Shown here one piece after another: positions 20,272 through 30,784 of a stretch of 64,000 bases of DNA (position 1 is its first letter; every line of letters starts with the position of its first letter). The translations under genes and the position numbers were made by a program. Source of the stretch: Trichobilharzia szidati (lineage: Eukaryota > Platyhelminthes > Trematoda > Strigeidida > Schistosomatidae); the NCBI GenBank assembly GCA_944472155.2, contig OX235274.1, forward strand, positions 33,106,052-33,170,051, read 5' to 3'. Under the pieces are notes generated by a model. It did no database searches. It saw only the letters and a list, made by a program, of their open reading frames with translations, and was not told the DNA's origin.

Positions 20272-21387
20272 CCTCTATTAGGTGTGGGTATTTCAGTTCA
20301 TCGTTTTTTTTTCAGACCATATTCAAGTATCGATCTGAGTTATTCAACCTAGACAGAAATGAAGTCGTTTTGGCCTTGAGGTCACGTGATGCAATCGCCT
20401 ATTTAAGTGAATTAGTATTTGTTAATGTGTACCTTTACCCAGTGATGATTGATTACTAAGAGAAGGATTTACGTAGTTTCTGATCCCGTTACTGAAATGA
20501 ACAACAAAGAAGAATTCCAATGTTGGCCTACTTTACTATTTAAATAACCGCGAAAATTCCTAGTAACCAATGAAACAAAGGAAGTTTCCGTTAAATGAAT
20601 CTATATCAAAAAGAGAAACAGGTGTTACAAAAATCTAAACCTTTTTAATAGAAAATATCACCCTCCAATTATTCTTTTCTTCTTACAGTGGACACATTTC
20701 ATTAAAGGCGGCCAGTTTGAATCCTGGGCTACCCAAATACTTCATCACCATATTGAATATAATTCCTCTTGCTCGCATACTTTGTTTTAATCAAATAAAA
20801 TATGACTCCTAATGGTGTTTCCTATTCTAGTGAGTTTTTAAAATGTCTACAATCTGCTGATTTGCAAGTGTCTATTAAACTTGAGAAGAAGCGAAATCGT
20901 GAGGAGCAGCATACCACTGTGGTGGAGTGATACAGACAATGGGTGGTTCCAATAGAATGCTATTCGCACATATTTCCACAGTTCAGTACTGCATTAGCAA
21001 CAGAATACTATATATATGCATTTGGACATTCGATTTCATGTCGTTTAATGTAAACCAAAATCACGCGCTCAGTGATCAATAGAAAATAGACGTTTGCCAA
21101 CGTGTCTTGCCTTCTGCCGTTACATCACAATACATGAGATAATCGTTCTTAAGATTTTTAGTGCAAATTGCCAATGTCAGTCTACAATTATTCACCTTGT
21201 ATCAAAACAATATGTTTCTATACTTTTTTTTTAACTAACTATCAACCAACTGTCTAGTATTTCTCGAAGAAAGCAAAGAAGAAATATCATAAAGGATTGT
21301 TTTTCACTTCAGGTCATATAGCAATGTGTCACGTGGTTCATTGTCAGTTGCTATTTTACCTGGAGATCCAAGACAATTAATTCTGAT
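20272..21387. other. 5' flank of the 659-codon gene, no other gene seen
   Basis: Would contain the promoter of the minus-strand gene. GGTCACGTGATG at 20381-20392 holds a CACGTG palindrome, but nothing else supports a regulatory assignment. The rest is AT-rich without recognised repeats. Confidence 0.4.
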
Positions 21388-21570
21388 GATATTAGATAGT
21401 TGGAAGAAATTGGCAGGAAGCCAAGTCTGACCTAGTTTTCGTGATAGTTGGCACTCACCAGTCAGCTAGGCGTATCTGCAGCCTTGAAGGAACTCATGCC
21501 CCTTCTGAGATTCGTGCCGACGGGTCAACCGGTGAGTGCTGCAGTCAGAGACGTTACCACTGAGATATTC
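21388..21570 (-). repeat. SINE3, full unit
   Basis: Minus strand: TATCTCAGTGGTAACG, CTCTGACTGCAGCACT and CGGCACGAATCTCAGAAGG, a degraded tRNA-like head, then GAGTTCCTTCAAGGCTGCAG, CTGACTGGTGAGTGCC and a GGCTTCCTGCCAATTTCTTCCAAC end. Same order as 27907-28080. Confidence 0.7.
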
Positions 21571-21589
21571 GAGCTCGCCACTGATTTCC

Positions 21590-21795
21590 TGTAAGACATC
21601 AAATTGCAGGAAGACAGACTTGATGTCAGAGAAAGTAAATGATACAGCTTTGTGGAGATCCATGGGAAATGTGAGAGTGACACAATATGAAGGTCAGAAG
21701 TAGTACAACACGGAAGATCTGTGCAAATGGTGCGTAAAAGATAAGGTGTGCATAATTTCGCAATATAGAGATATCACCAAGTCTCTTGTCTTCCA
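21590..21795 (-). repeat. R5 repeat
   Basis: Reverse complement of the 5105-5420 repeat: ACGGAAGATCTGTGCAAATGG, GATACAGCTTTGTGGAGAT and GACATCAAATTGCAGGAAG. It lies immediately 5' of the SINE3 unit on the same strand, repeating the arrangement at 5105-5610. Confidence 0.65.
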
Positions 21796-21971
21796 CCGTT
21801 ATAAATATTTGAAAACAATGTACGTCAATAGAATCAAGTATAATCAATGGGAATGCGATTAGAATAATAATAATAATAACTATAATAAATCGTGAAACTA
21901 AGATTAAAATATGCAACTGCTGCACAGCATGATACTGATAATAAAGTTAGTAGTATAAATAAAGATAATAT

Positions 21972-22540
21972 CTATAAGCTAATTGGTGGATGGCGACTAG
22001 CAGGGGAATCCAGGATGCGCATTTTGTCCTATTTGGGACTTGTCCGCCAGTTGAATGCACCTGCATTCCCCTGTGAATGAGGATGTTCCCACCGAGGCTC
22101 AAACCCAGTGCTCATAGTTTCAAACGCCAAAGCGTCACCCACTAGAGCACTTAGGCCACGAGAGCCACCTCTTGTGCAACGGGTCATATTAATTATTTAA
22201 TTGAATTTTAGATTTTCCCGCCTACTGACTGGACCGCAGTGCTCGGTCTCAGGTTGACATGTCGGCTGCTCGTGGCCCAAGTGGTCTAGAGGATAACGCT
22301 TTGGCGTTTGAATCTATGAGCACTGGGTTCGAGCCTCGGTGGGAACATCATCACTCACTGGGAAACGCAGGTACATCCAGCTGGTGGACGAGTCCCAAAT
22401 AGGACGAAATGCGCATCCTGTATTCCACTTTTAGTCACCATCCGCCCATCGTCGAAGCATCTGCACAACAAGCCGACATGTCAACATGAGATCGAGCACT
22501 TCGGTCCAATCAGCCGATGGAAAAATGTAAAAGTGAATTA
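21972..22540. repeat. Inverted Smalpha-like SINE array with 14-bp flanking duplication
   Basis: The minus-strand part (21972-22255) holds the tail of one unit joined to the head and ribozyme of the next. The plus-strand unit (22256-22540) reads outward from the centre: tRNA-like head with A box TGGCCCAAGTGG and B box GGGTTCGAGCC, then the ribozyme region (GACGAGTCCC at 22387-22396, GAAA at 22406-22409), then the tail. The pair is flanked by AATAAAGATAATAT at 21958-21971 and 22541-22554. Neither ribozyme core is intact: the plus copy has GTGG inserted after CTG, and the minus copy reads GACAAG and GGACAAAA. Confidence 0.8.
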
Positions 22541-22729
22541 AATAAAGATAATATTTACAGTTAGCCTGTGTCATCGGGAGAAAGAAACTATTCTAGATTG
22601 GTGTTGAAAACCATAAGAGGCAGAGGGATTGGACAGAATTTTTCTGAAAACAGAGATTGGGTTGGAAAATTCTTATGGTAACTGCCACAGATATCGAAGG
22701 CGAACAAACCAGGGGTGGGAATTGAGGTG

Positions 22730-22965
22730 GGACCTTGTATAGATCAATCTTGTGATCCCGTATTCACAAGGTGTGACAATATGGAACTCCTGATTGACTT
22801 TACAATTCCTTTACCTAACCATGTTGGACAATGCTTAAGAAAGCGATGATGGGCTTTCCTGGTCGTGCTACTTATGTAACTGTCTCAACCAAAACAGTTA
22901 AATTTATAAATGCACATTGAACTGGAAATACTTGGTAGCTTATCCTTCATCTGCATTCGAATTAT
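22730..22965 (-). mobile_element. Penelope-like element endonuclease fragment
   Basis: Minus-strand frames give CIYKFNCF, then YISS-like, HCPTWLGKG, SSILSHLV and TG, the PLE nuclease order. It is a short isolated piece abutting the plus-strand PLE that follows, again head to head. Confidence 0.6.
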
Positions 22966-22974
22966 ACAGTCAGC

Positions 22975-24735
22975 AGTGAATTTCAAACATAGTGTTTAAA
23001 TATATTGAGATTATTAAAGATTTTAATGTCTCAGACAAAGTCATCTTCTCATTAGATATGACTTCGCTATTTACCGATGTAACTCTTATGGAAACCGTTT
23101 GCCGTATATGTGATCATATTGATATACATAATTTAGAAATAGGGTTGCCGGTAGTCCACCTCAAAGAACTTTTATTGAGATGCACGCTGAATGTTCAATT
23201 CACCTTCAATAATGAGATTTTTAGACAGAGAGATGGTGTTTCAATGGGATTACCATTGGGTCCTTTCCTGGCTGATTGTTTTATGGCGAAGCTTGAAAAC
23301 TTTCAACTTAGTCAAACTATCGATCATTTCGACATTTATAAAAGATACGTAGACACTTTCGTTATCTGCGATAATAACGTAATTCTTGATGATGTCTTGT
23401 TTGCTTTCAACAACTGCCATCCTTCTTTACAATTCAACATAGAAAAGGAATCTGAACTTAGTATTCCGTTTCTTGATGTGTGCCTTAGTAGACGTAATGA
23501 CGGATCTCTCAAAAGACCCATCCATCGCAAACGGACATGGAACGGACAACTAACTAATTTTTATGGTTTGGTGCCTATCTCCACGAAAAGGAACCTAATT
23601 CATTCACTCCACTTTAGGATAACGAACATTTATAGTTCTGATTGTGTTGACACAGAACTTGACTCCCTAAAAGCCACCCTCGCAGAAAACGGTTACTCTC
23701 AGCGATTTACTAACAGTAACACGAAAGATAAGCAGTCTAAAATGGTCATCGACTCAGTTCCAAAGAAAACCTTATTCATGAACTTGGAATTCGAAGGTGA
23801 TCAAGCTTCAGATATGCTCAAAAATCGCCTCTCTAAATCAGTCAGTAAGACGTTCTATGCAGCAAAATTACATATCACGTTCACTAGCCACAAGTTGTTC
23901 TCTACCTCTATAAAAGATAAGCTCTCCCGTCTGACCGCCTCCATGTGCATCTATCAGTTCACCTGCTCTTGTGGAGCAGGGTACATTGGCCATAGTCAGA
24001 GGACGCTTTCCATGCGGATACGAGAACATATTCCAGCATGGTTTTACAAGGGAGAAAGGAAGTGTGTGCGAAGCTCTATTCTAGAACACCTGATCGACTC
24101 CTGTCACTCTGCCAACCCTGACTATGATTTCAAGATCATCTACCGAATCCACGGTTTCTTCGTTACAGACTTCTAAGGATAGCGGAGGCCTTAACCATTC
24201 TTGTAAAATCCGTACTTCTGCCTTGGACGTTGAGTGACATACATTTATTTATTTATGTATTTTGTTTATTTAGTTAGTCTATGTACCTTTCCCTTATTAC
24301 TATTACTACTATTATTTTCATTATTCTCACTCTGAATTGTTTCCGCTTGTCCCACTTGTCATTCTAAATCCAGAATTATTATTATTTTTCTTTGTTTTTA
24401 CAATATTGAATTCTATCGTATCAAATTTCACACCACATTATGTGACATTTTATATTCGCCTATTAATCCTACAATTATGCACCCCTTTCCAAAATCTATA
24501 CACCTTATGTATCATTCTATATACGACATTAATTATTTTGCCACTTGACATTTAACTATGATTATAATCCCAAATATTCTAATTGCATTTCATACTATTA
24601 TTATCATTTCATGCATTCACACCTTTGATATAATTCCCTCACCGGATATAATTTCTTAGAAAAACCATATATATACGATTGTACAGCTTGATAATAAATT
24701 CACTGAAAATAGTCTTTTCTTCACTGAATATTGTG
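22975..24735 (+). mobile_element. Penelope-like element, longest copy
   Basis: 5'-truncated element with most of the reverse transcriptase, a linker and the GIY-YIG endonuclease. A 480-bp AT-rich 3' UTR follows, then a decayed tail at 24680-24735 (TGTACAGCTTGATAATAAATT, GAAAATAG, TCTTTTCTTCACTG), recognisable as the PLE hammerhead-type tail. Confidence 0.85.
22992..24176 (+). pseudogene. Reverse transcriptase-GIY-YIG endonuclease of Penelope-like element (N-truncated)
   Basis: 394 codons without a stop. The reverse transcriptase fingers/palm begins at SLDMTSLFTDV (motif A with the first catalytic Asp). It continues with VSMGLPLGPFLADCFM (motif B), then KRYVDTFVI, where the usual YVDD/YADD reads YVDT: the second catalytic Asp is lost, so polymerase activity is not expected. 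FLDVCLSRR and GSLKRPIHRKRTWNGQ are the signature C-terminal PLE block. The endonuclease follows: CIYQFTCSCGAGYIGHSQRTLSMRIREH, SILEHLIDSCHSA and FKIIYRIHG. The last conserved block after the nuclease is lost to a frameshift at 24176 (IAEALTILVKS continues in another frame). An N-terminal third is missing. Confidence 0.88.
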
Positions 24736-25594
24736 TTCTTAATTTTGTTATACTCTAAATAATATCTATTGGTGATGAGATCTACTTTGATTTCAAAAGG
24801 AAATTTAACCAAGTTCAATTTTAAGCACTGGAGGAGTGCAGCCACACCAATTAACTTAGGAACGTTCAGTCAGCAAGTTAGTAAAATCAGGTTTTCAGGG
24901 AAAATTCCTTTAAAATTTACGCTAAGGACAGTTTTGGATTAAGTTAACCTAATAAGGGAGATATTAGGAGTGGTCCGAATTAGATTAGGGTTAGGTTAAA
25001 GGTAGAATGGGGTTAGGGTTAGAAAACCTAGATGAGAACACGCATACAATGTGATTTAATTTCTCTGTTGACTCGCCAATGCGAAACTGCGAGACATTTT
25101 TGTTACACATCAGAGAAAAGTATCCTATGTAACATTTTAATGCCTTTTTATTCATTATTTTCATAAATATGCGTGATAATCATCTTTTTCATGTGATTGG
25201 TGCGTCCCTACCTTTCGGTGCTTAATGTTTAACTTCACCATAGATTCGTAAATCTTGCACACAACTTTTCATTTTTAATTTCATTATGCTTCTAATCGAT
25301 AACCTTCTCCATTAATCTCATTAACCAGTTACCCTTCTTGCATACATATTTGAAAATTGTTACATTGTTTATTCTCTTGTCAGCTAGCTTTTGCAGACTA
25401 CAATATTCTGTGTAATGGACAGCTACAGTGAATCATGCCTAATACACATAATAATTGTGACATTTACGAGTGTGAATTCGTTTGTTGGGCTTTATGTTTG
25501 TTTATACTGGTATTTAATATACGCAAGCACAGAGCTAATCAGTAGTATTGATGAACACTGTTAAGCAAACTGAATCATATTCGCAATTTGCAGC
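24736..25594. other. Unassigned AT-rich DNA with a short telomere-like tract
   Basis: No gene seen. Contains the TTAGGG-like tract listed separately at 24981-25025. Confidence 0.5.
24981..25025 (+). repeat. Degenerate telomere-like (TTAGGG) tract
   Basis: Contains ATTAGGGTTAGG and GGGGTTAGGGTTAG within 45 bases. TTAGGG is the flatworm telomere unit; this is a tiny interstitial or chance tract. Confidence 0.5.
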
Positions 25595-25885
25595 GAGGTA
25601 TATCGGTAGTTCAACACGGGTTTTGTCCAAGAGGGTGCAAGAACACTATACCACCTAGTTAGGAAGGGGTAGAAATGTGGCTGTATGAAGTGCAATAACT
25701 AAATATTTGGTCGATACTGGTCACCTTATTTCTACAGGCTCTTTCTTTAAAGTTATGCATCAGATGAAGAATAACCTGCCCAAGGCAATACGCATCCAAC
25801 TGATGTGTATTGCTGCAGCTTTGGTCATTGAAATAGAAAAGCCAGACCTTTGTATACAGAAAATGTTTATTCAAACCCTCTAACT
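25595..25885 (+). mobile_element. Penelope-like element endonuclease fragment
   Basis: Plus-strand reading with two stops gives RYIGSSTRVLSKRVQEHYTT, then SAITKYLVDTGHLI, FFKVMHQMKNNLPKAIRIQL, AAALVIEIEKPDLCIQKMF and LSWS at the end. Only the last part of the nuclease is kept. Confidence 0.75.
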
Positions 25886-26099
25886 CTCATGGTCTGAATC
25901 TGTCTATGGTAAACTAATACAATCCCCATTCTTACTTTGGCCCCGCTTATTTTTGTCTGATCACAATTGTCACCATTGTTGCGTAATGTTCAAACACCCC
26001 ATTTTGAGATTTATAGGTTTCATGAAGTATTTTCTAAAGTGCATAACCAGTTGCTCTCCGTCACAAGTTAAATCATTTTTTTAAAGTATATATATGTAA

Positions 26100-26400
26100 A
26101 GGTAGAAGACGAGAGACTTGTTAAGCAACTGTTTATATGTAATCTGGTATCTCTATATAACCAACTTATGTACATCCTATCTTCAAATCACCATTTCCAC
26201 AGATCTTCCGTCTTGTGCTACTTCTCGCCTTCCTTCATACTGTATTTCTTTGTGTTCCTTTCACGTTTCCTATGTATCTCCACAATGCTGTATCATTTGT
26301 GTTCTCTGACATCTAGCCTACCTCCCTGCTACTTGATGCTGCTGATGCCAATGAACGTCTCTTTATATACTACTGAAAAGTCATATTAGTAGTACAAGCC
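26100..26400 (+). repeat. R5 repeat
   Basis: Second plus-strand copy of the 5105-5420 repeat, similar along its full length. Here it is followed by a PLE tail rather than SINE3. Confidence 0.7.
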
Positions 26401-26411
26401 ACATATATATG

Positions 26412-26475
26412 TACATACGACTGTACACCCTGATGATAAATTTGTTGAGAAGGGACTCTTCGCTGAATTACTTGT
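26412..26475 (+). repeat. PLE 3' tail with hammerhead-like remnant
   Basis: GACTGTACACC followed by CTGATGA at 26430-26436, then GAGAAGGGACTCTTCGCTGAA. Same layout as 18093-18144, but GAAA has become GAGA. The body of the element is not adjacent. Confidence 0.5.
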
Positions 26476-26854
26476 TTTGATTTTCTATATTTTCGAATTG
26501 GAATTTTCTACAAATTTGAATATTAAACTATTACCAACCCACCAAATCAGCTAGACATAATTTGAATGGATTCAAGTGATTCTGTTCTCTGAGCTGACTT
26601 GAACCCCGGATACATCACTGATGAACTCACTATCAAAAAAGTGAAACAGCCATGCAGTGTTTAGATCTCTTTTATTTGGCTGGCTACCGCGCACTACTGG
26701 TTGATGGGAGTGGTATCTAACTACTCATTCATATCTATCAATGAATCAGTAGTATGTAGCACTATGCATTTAAGTATGTGTGATGACGGAGTATTACTGG
26801 GTTGATGTTCCGTCTCCCCTGACTATAATGCACCTTCAGAACACGGTACTATAA

Positions 26855-27270
26855 GCAACTATTATTATTATTGTCTCCTTTAGTTCCTAGAGGAACATAG
26901 GGCTTCAGCCGCACGTTCCATTGCGTTCAGTTCTCTGCCAACGTTTTCACCTGGCTCCACGTCTGCCCATATGCTTTCATCTCCTCTTCACATGACCTCC
27001 TCCATATCACCCTCGCACTGACGACCAACTTGCCACCTTCCATTCGGATTTCACTCGAGCGATGGCCTCGTGTGTGCTATCACTCATTTGATAGTTTTCT
27101 CACAGCATGGCCAATCCATCTCCATTACTTCCTGCATATTTGGCGCACAGTTGGTTCCCGGTTAGTTCGCTCCCAAAGATCCCATCCTGTTGCTGATCTT
27201 TTCTGGCCATCTGATCTTGAGCAAAGTAGTGAGCGAAGACAGCTGTTCATGAAGGTCTGTAGTTTCACAC
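26855..27270 (-). mobile_element. RTE-like family B, 3' end
   Basis: Near-identical in layout to the reverse complement of 33480-33860. It runs from ATTATTATTATTGT(CTCC) at the tail through CTAGAGGAACATAGGGCTTCAG, CCGCACGTTCCATTGCGTTC, TTTCACCTGGCTCC and CTTCACATGACCTCC to GATCTTTTCTGGCCATCTGATC. Encodes part of the C-terminal domain only. Confidence 0.75.
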
Positions 27271-27691
27271 TATAAGCAGCTGATCTATTTGAAATATTCC
27301 ACACACTGATTTAGACACAGAAGTCAGACAACCGTGACAATGTTTATCAGGCAAAATTCATAGAATATTAATATATAAATCCTTAGGAGTTTATGACACA
27401 AATGAACAAATCAAAAACCAACCATTCAGGTTATCACTGTCAGTGCACTCGTAAATAATAACTTCATGTTTAGCAAAGAAGCGTGTCCCTTCTAACAGTA
27501 TGTTAAGTGAATTCGTTTTGTTGACACTACGTTTCAAGCCCATTTACATACCTGGCAAAATTTCTACTTCTGAATAAATTTTTCAGTCATCACCACTGGG
27601 ATGGAATGAAGCTTGACTTTCTATTTTTTTAAAGATTTGGTTGGTTTTTATCTGATAAAACTTGTAAATCCAGTGTCCTACCTTTACAGGA
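27271..27691. other. Unassigned spacer
   Basis: No supported feature. Confidence 0.4.
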
Positions 27692-27875
27692 GGTCAATCG
27701 TGTGCGTCGGTGGCACAGTGGTTAGGACTCTCGCCGACCATGCACATGGTCCGGGGTTCGATCCCCTGCCGGCGCACACCCGATATCTATGGTATGCCTG
27801 AATTTGGGCAACCGATATCCATGCTGAAAATTCCATACTTGTACTGAAAATACGGTGTGGAATCAAGCTGTAAAT

Positions 27876-27906
<31 letters not shown>
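27692..27906 (+). repeat. SINE4: tRNA-headed SINE with poly-A tail
   Basis: The head starts GTGCGTCGGTGGCACAGTGG (A box GGCACAGTGG) and has GGGGTTCGATCCCC (B box). It ends in GGCGCAC, which pairs with the first seven bases as an acceptor-like helix. The middle is a long GACCAT/ATGGTC hairpin, not a normal anticodon arm, so it is not a functional tRNA. A body of about 100 bp leads to a run of about 29 A. Other copies: 28700-28885 (-) and 48175-48370 (-). Confidence 0.75.
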
Positions 27907-27908
<2 letters not shown>

Positions 27909-28080
27909 ATAGCTCAGTGGTTGTAACGTCTTTGACTGCAGCACTGGATGACCCGGGAATTCGAATCTCAGAAGGGATATGAGTTCCTTCAAGATTGCAG
28001 ATACGCCTTACTGACTGGTGACTGAGTACGAAACCTAGGTCAATGGCTTCCTGCCGATTGCCTCCAACCATCTAACACCT
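27907..28080 (+). repeat. SINE3, full unit
   Basis: Head TAGCTCAGTGGTTGTAACG (A box) and GGGAATTCGAATCTC (B-box-like), body GAGTTCCTTCAAGATTGCAG and CTGACTGGTGACTG, end GGCTTCCTGCCGATTGCC. It begins directly after the poly-A of SINE4. Confidence 0.75.
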
Positions 28081-28164
28081 ACCTTCATGTGACTACCATA
28101 AATAAAGGTATTCTAATTAAAGGATACGTGGGGATTTTGGATTAATCTCAATTGTTACATTTTC

Positions 28165-28385
28165 GTCACGAAACAACATCAGTTAGATAGATCATTCGAA
28201 ACCAGGGAGCACTGAACAGCTATCTCGTCCTGTTCTAGGAATCCAGTGCAGTAAAAAAACCGCCATGGATCGAACCCGTGACCTTTAGATTACGAGACCA
28301 AGCTCGTTGACGGCCATTCAACCACTTGGGCTGAAAGTCAATGACCCAAGATATAGCACTGCCCTCACCAATGCCTTCGATGAGC
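28165..28385 (-). repeat. SINE2, degenerate
   Basis: Minus strand: head around 28330 (CCCAAGTGGTTGAATGG, A-box-like), GGGTTCGATCC (B box), then a scrambled ribozyme region. GATAGCTGTTC replaces the usual stem III/I and the GAAA is altered. The outer part (28345-28385, GGGCAGTGCTATATC and GATGCTCATCGAAGGC in reverse) also occurs at 61070-61120. Confidence 0.65.
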
Positions 28386-28699
28386 ATCCCCTTCACCTTG
28401 ACATGGTGGAAAACACTGATCACGACTTCCCACTGCAGCAGCTTCAGGAAATTCATGAAGTAGCCGTCACTGAGCTGGCTATTGACAATCAGGTTACAGG
28501 ATTTGCGACAAAAACCTAACAACTGAAATAAACAAAGGCATTTTTCAGCTATTTTAGTCGTAGCTGTATGACTATTAAAGCTTCCCATTGTTACGCTAAA
28601 CTCTTAATGCTTATTATTACCTAAAAAGTTTACATGTATATATTATTTTTTTTATTTTATTCCTTTACATCCCAAGTGTAACATAGGCCTTCAGGCTAG

Positions 28700-28881
28700 A
28701 GCTTTGAAGTTTCGGTAGCAGTGGAATTTATTTTTATGGGATGCGGTTGTTGTCCTCATGCCCAGCCTTCCCTCTAAACCAATCTTATTACCGGCTTTGC
28801 GAGGTAAAGTAGTGCGTCGACGGGGATATAACCCCAAACCACCTGCGTGGTTGGCAAGCATTCTACCTCTGTGTCACCGAC

Positions 28882-28885
<4 letters not shown>
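28700..28885 (-). repeat. SINE4, degenerate
   Basis: Minus strand: GTCGGTGACACAGAGGTAG, CCAACCACGCAGGTGG and TTTGGGGTTATATCCCC align base for base with the SINE4 head at 27692. The B box is damaged. Confidence 0.65.

Positions 28886-28907
<22 letters not shown>
28882..28907 (+). repeat. (TA)n microsatellite
   Basis: About 13 TA units, at the junction between the SINE4 head and the RTE fragment that follows. Confidence 0.9.
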
Positions 28908-28912
<5 letters not shown>

Positions 28913-28914
28913 TG

Positions 28915-29640
28915 TGTACTTCTCAGCATTTCGCTATGTCCTCCTTTATGGCTGTGAGACACAGCCATTGAAAGTGGAAGACATGAAAAGGCTAGCTGTC
29001 CTTGATCATAATTGCCTGCGTTCTATCTCCCGATGTTCAGTGGTATAATAAGGCGAGCAATATTGAGGTTAGGCGTCGAGTGCTAGGTAGGCTGTAGGGG
29101 AAATCAATCGGCGAGGATGTGAAGTTACACCAGTTGATATGATTAGGACATGTGTTACGCATGCATCCCTGGCCATCGCCTTCCTCGACAACAGGCAGTG
29201 TTAGCTAACATAGAGTGGAGTAGGTTGGCAAAGAGCCAGTCGTGGTCAAAACAAAACATGGGCTCATCAGTCAATGAAACCCACAACAGCTATTTTAATC
29301 CGGCCAGCTACGTAGGGAGATGTAGACTGCCTGACTGGTTAGGGTCCTGGGAACGGTAAAAAGCAATGTAGCCTGGAGATAATCGCTAATACAGTTCAAA
29401 ATCTTCGTTGTAAATGGTATACATGCATCCACTCTTTGGGATTCATAATATCAAAAAAAAATTCTATTTTTCTTCCATTTTACTGCTCTGTTTGCCTCAT
29501 ATCTCTGTTTATTATCTCTCTTTTGAATCTTTGTTTACTCTTTCATCTTTCTTTGTGTGATACATGGAGGGCAGTTTCAACTCGAACTGCTGCACTTCTA
29601 TGCAAAGTTCTACGTTGTAAGCAGTCAGTCAGTCAGTGAA
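28915..29640 (+). mobile_element. RTE-type family A, 3' fragment
   Basis: Begins in the post-palm region (RYVLLYGCET, VEDMKRLAVLDH, CLRSISR) and runs to the element end, with at least four frameshifts. It ends in a CAGT-type tandem tail (CAGTCAGTCAGTCAGT, 29622-29637), differing from the CCGA tail of the best copy. Confidence 0.8.
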
Positions 29641-30204
29641 GATAGCTTGGCGTTAACTTATATATTCAAAGATTTTGAGATAAAGTCATGTCAGTTTTAC
29701 TGGAATAGAATTATTTTGTAGACAAAAAATGTTTTCTCTAAGTCTTGCTAAACCGATTTTGAAACCGTTGTAGCGCCCCTAATACAACTAATTCATGAAT
29801 CTATTTACAGAAGCTAATTTTACGTATGCTTGTGGAATATTTGCCAATGTGCTACTGAACATTAGTTTTCGTTTGTTATATATATTTTTGGCGCGATTAC
29901 ACACTATTCACGTTCACCTAGCGCTGTTGAAAATTCGATTTCGTCAACAAAACATATTTTCAAGTTCTCACTTGTACTTCTTAATACAATGTTGTTCACC
30001 TTTGGCCGTGTACAACATTTCGGCATATCGTAGAACGCGAGAACGCGGACAAACTATAGTATTATAATTGCAATCAAATTTACTAGCTCACACCATCTAC
30101 CTATGATTATACTAAGTAAATGTTTGCGCCTCCAACACAGTGTTGTGTACATTGGAGAAAGACGACTAATTATTGACTAGAATATCGAAGACAATCTTGA
30201 ACGA
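29641..30204. other. Unassigned intergenic DNA
   Basis: A 90-codon open frame at 29795-30067 has no recognisable domain and is probably chance. Confidence 0.4.
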
Positions 30205-30365
30205 TATTTTGGCTGATGGTAACTGGCGGTGGAATCCAGGATACGCATTTCTTCCTATTTGCGACTCGTCACCCTACACCCATCGTTTCAAACGCCAAAG
30301 TGTTATCCATTAAGCTACGAGGGCAACAAGAGCCACTTCATGGGCAACGGATAGCTTCAATGATG
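30205..30365 (-). repeat. Smalpha-like hammerhead SINE
   Basis: Minus strand: head with CTCGTAGCTTAATGG (A-box-like) and CACTTTGGCGTTTGAAACG, then GTGACGAGTCGCAAATAGG, AAGAAATGCGTATCC and TGGATTCCACC. Core base C3 is missing and stem II is weakened (GTCG/GGAA). Part of the head around the B box is deleted. Confidence 0.7.
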
Positions 30366-30784
30366 TTTTCACTAACTTTTTTAGACAGATTTTTAGTTGC
30401 AGTGTTGATCAGAATTTATCAAAAACATGGTGCCACGTAACTGTTATAATTATTTTCTATCATGTAAATTACTGGTGCTCATTGATCCACTGAACACCTT
30501 CACATAAGCAACCTGGTCAGGTGTTTTCATCTCAGTGCCATGTGTACAGGACTGAAAAGTGGCAGTGAGTGACTAACTGTCCACAATAATATTAGATATT
30601 GTAATCACCACGAAATTATTTTATTAAATATTGTCATAAATTTCCTAATCCGTTTAGCAGACTATTTATTTTTTTTAATTATTGACAACTAGATGAACTT
30701 CACCTCAGAGATCCAAAGATATCCTACTGGAATCACCGTGAATCACATTTCCGAAGAATTAGAAGGTCTTACGTAAGTAAATTT
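30366..30784. other. Unassigned spacer
   Basis: No supported feature. Confidence 0.4.

Noticed and set aside
27700..27779. Functional tRNA gene
   Set aside because: Acceptor- and T-arm-like helices are present, but the anticodon arm is not canonical, the unit ends in a poly-A body and recurs as SINE4, so it is a tRNA-derived repeat.
28758..29048. Host gene of 96 codons
   Set aside because: The frame fuses a SINE4 remnant, a TA microsatellite and family A reverse transcriptase sequence.
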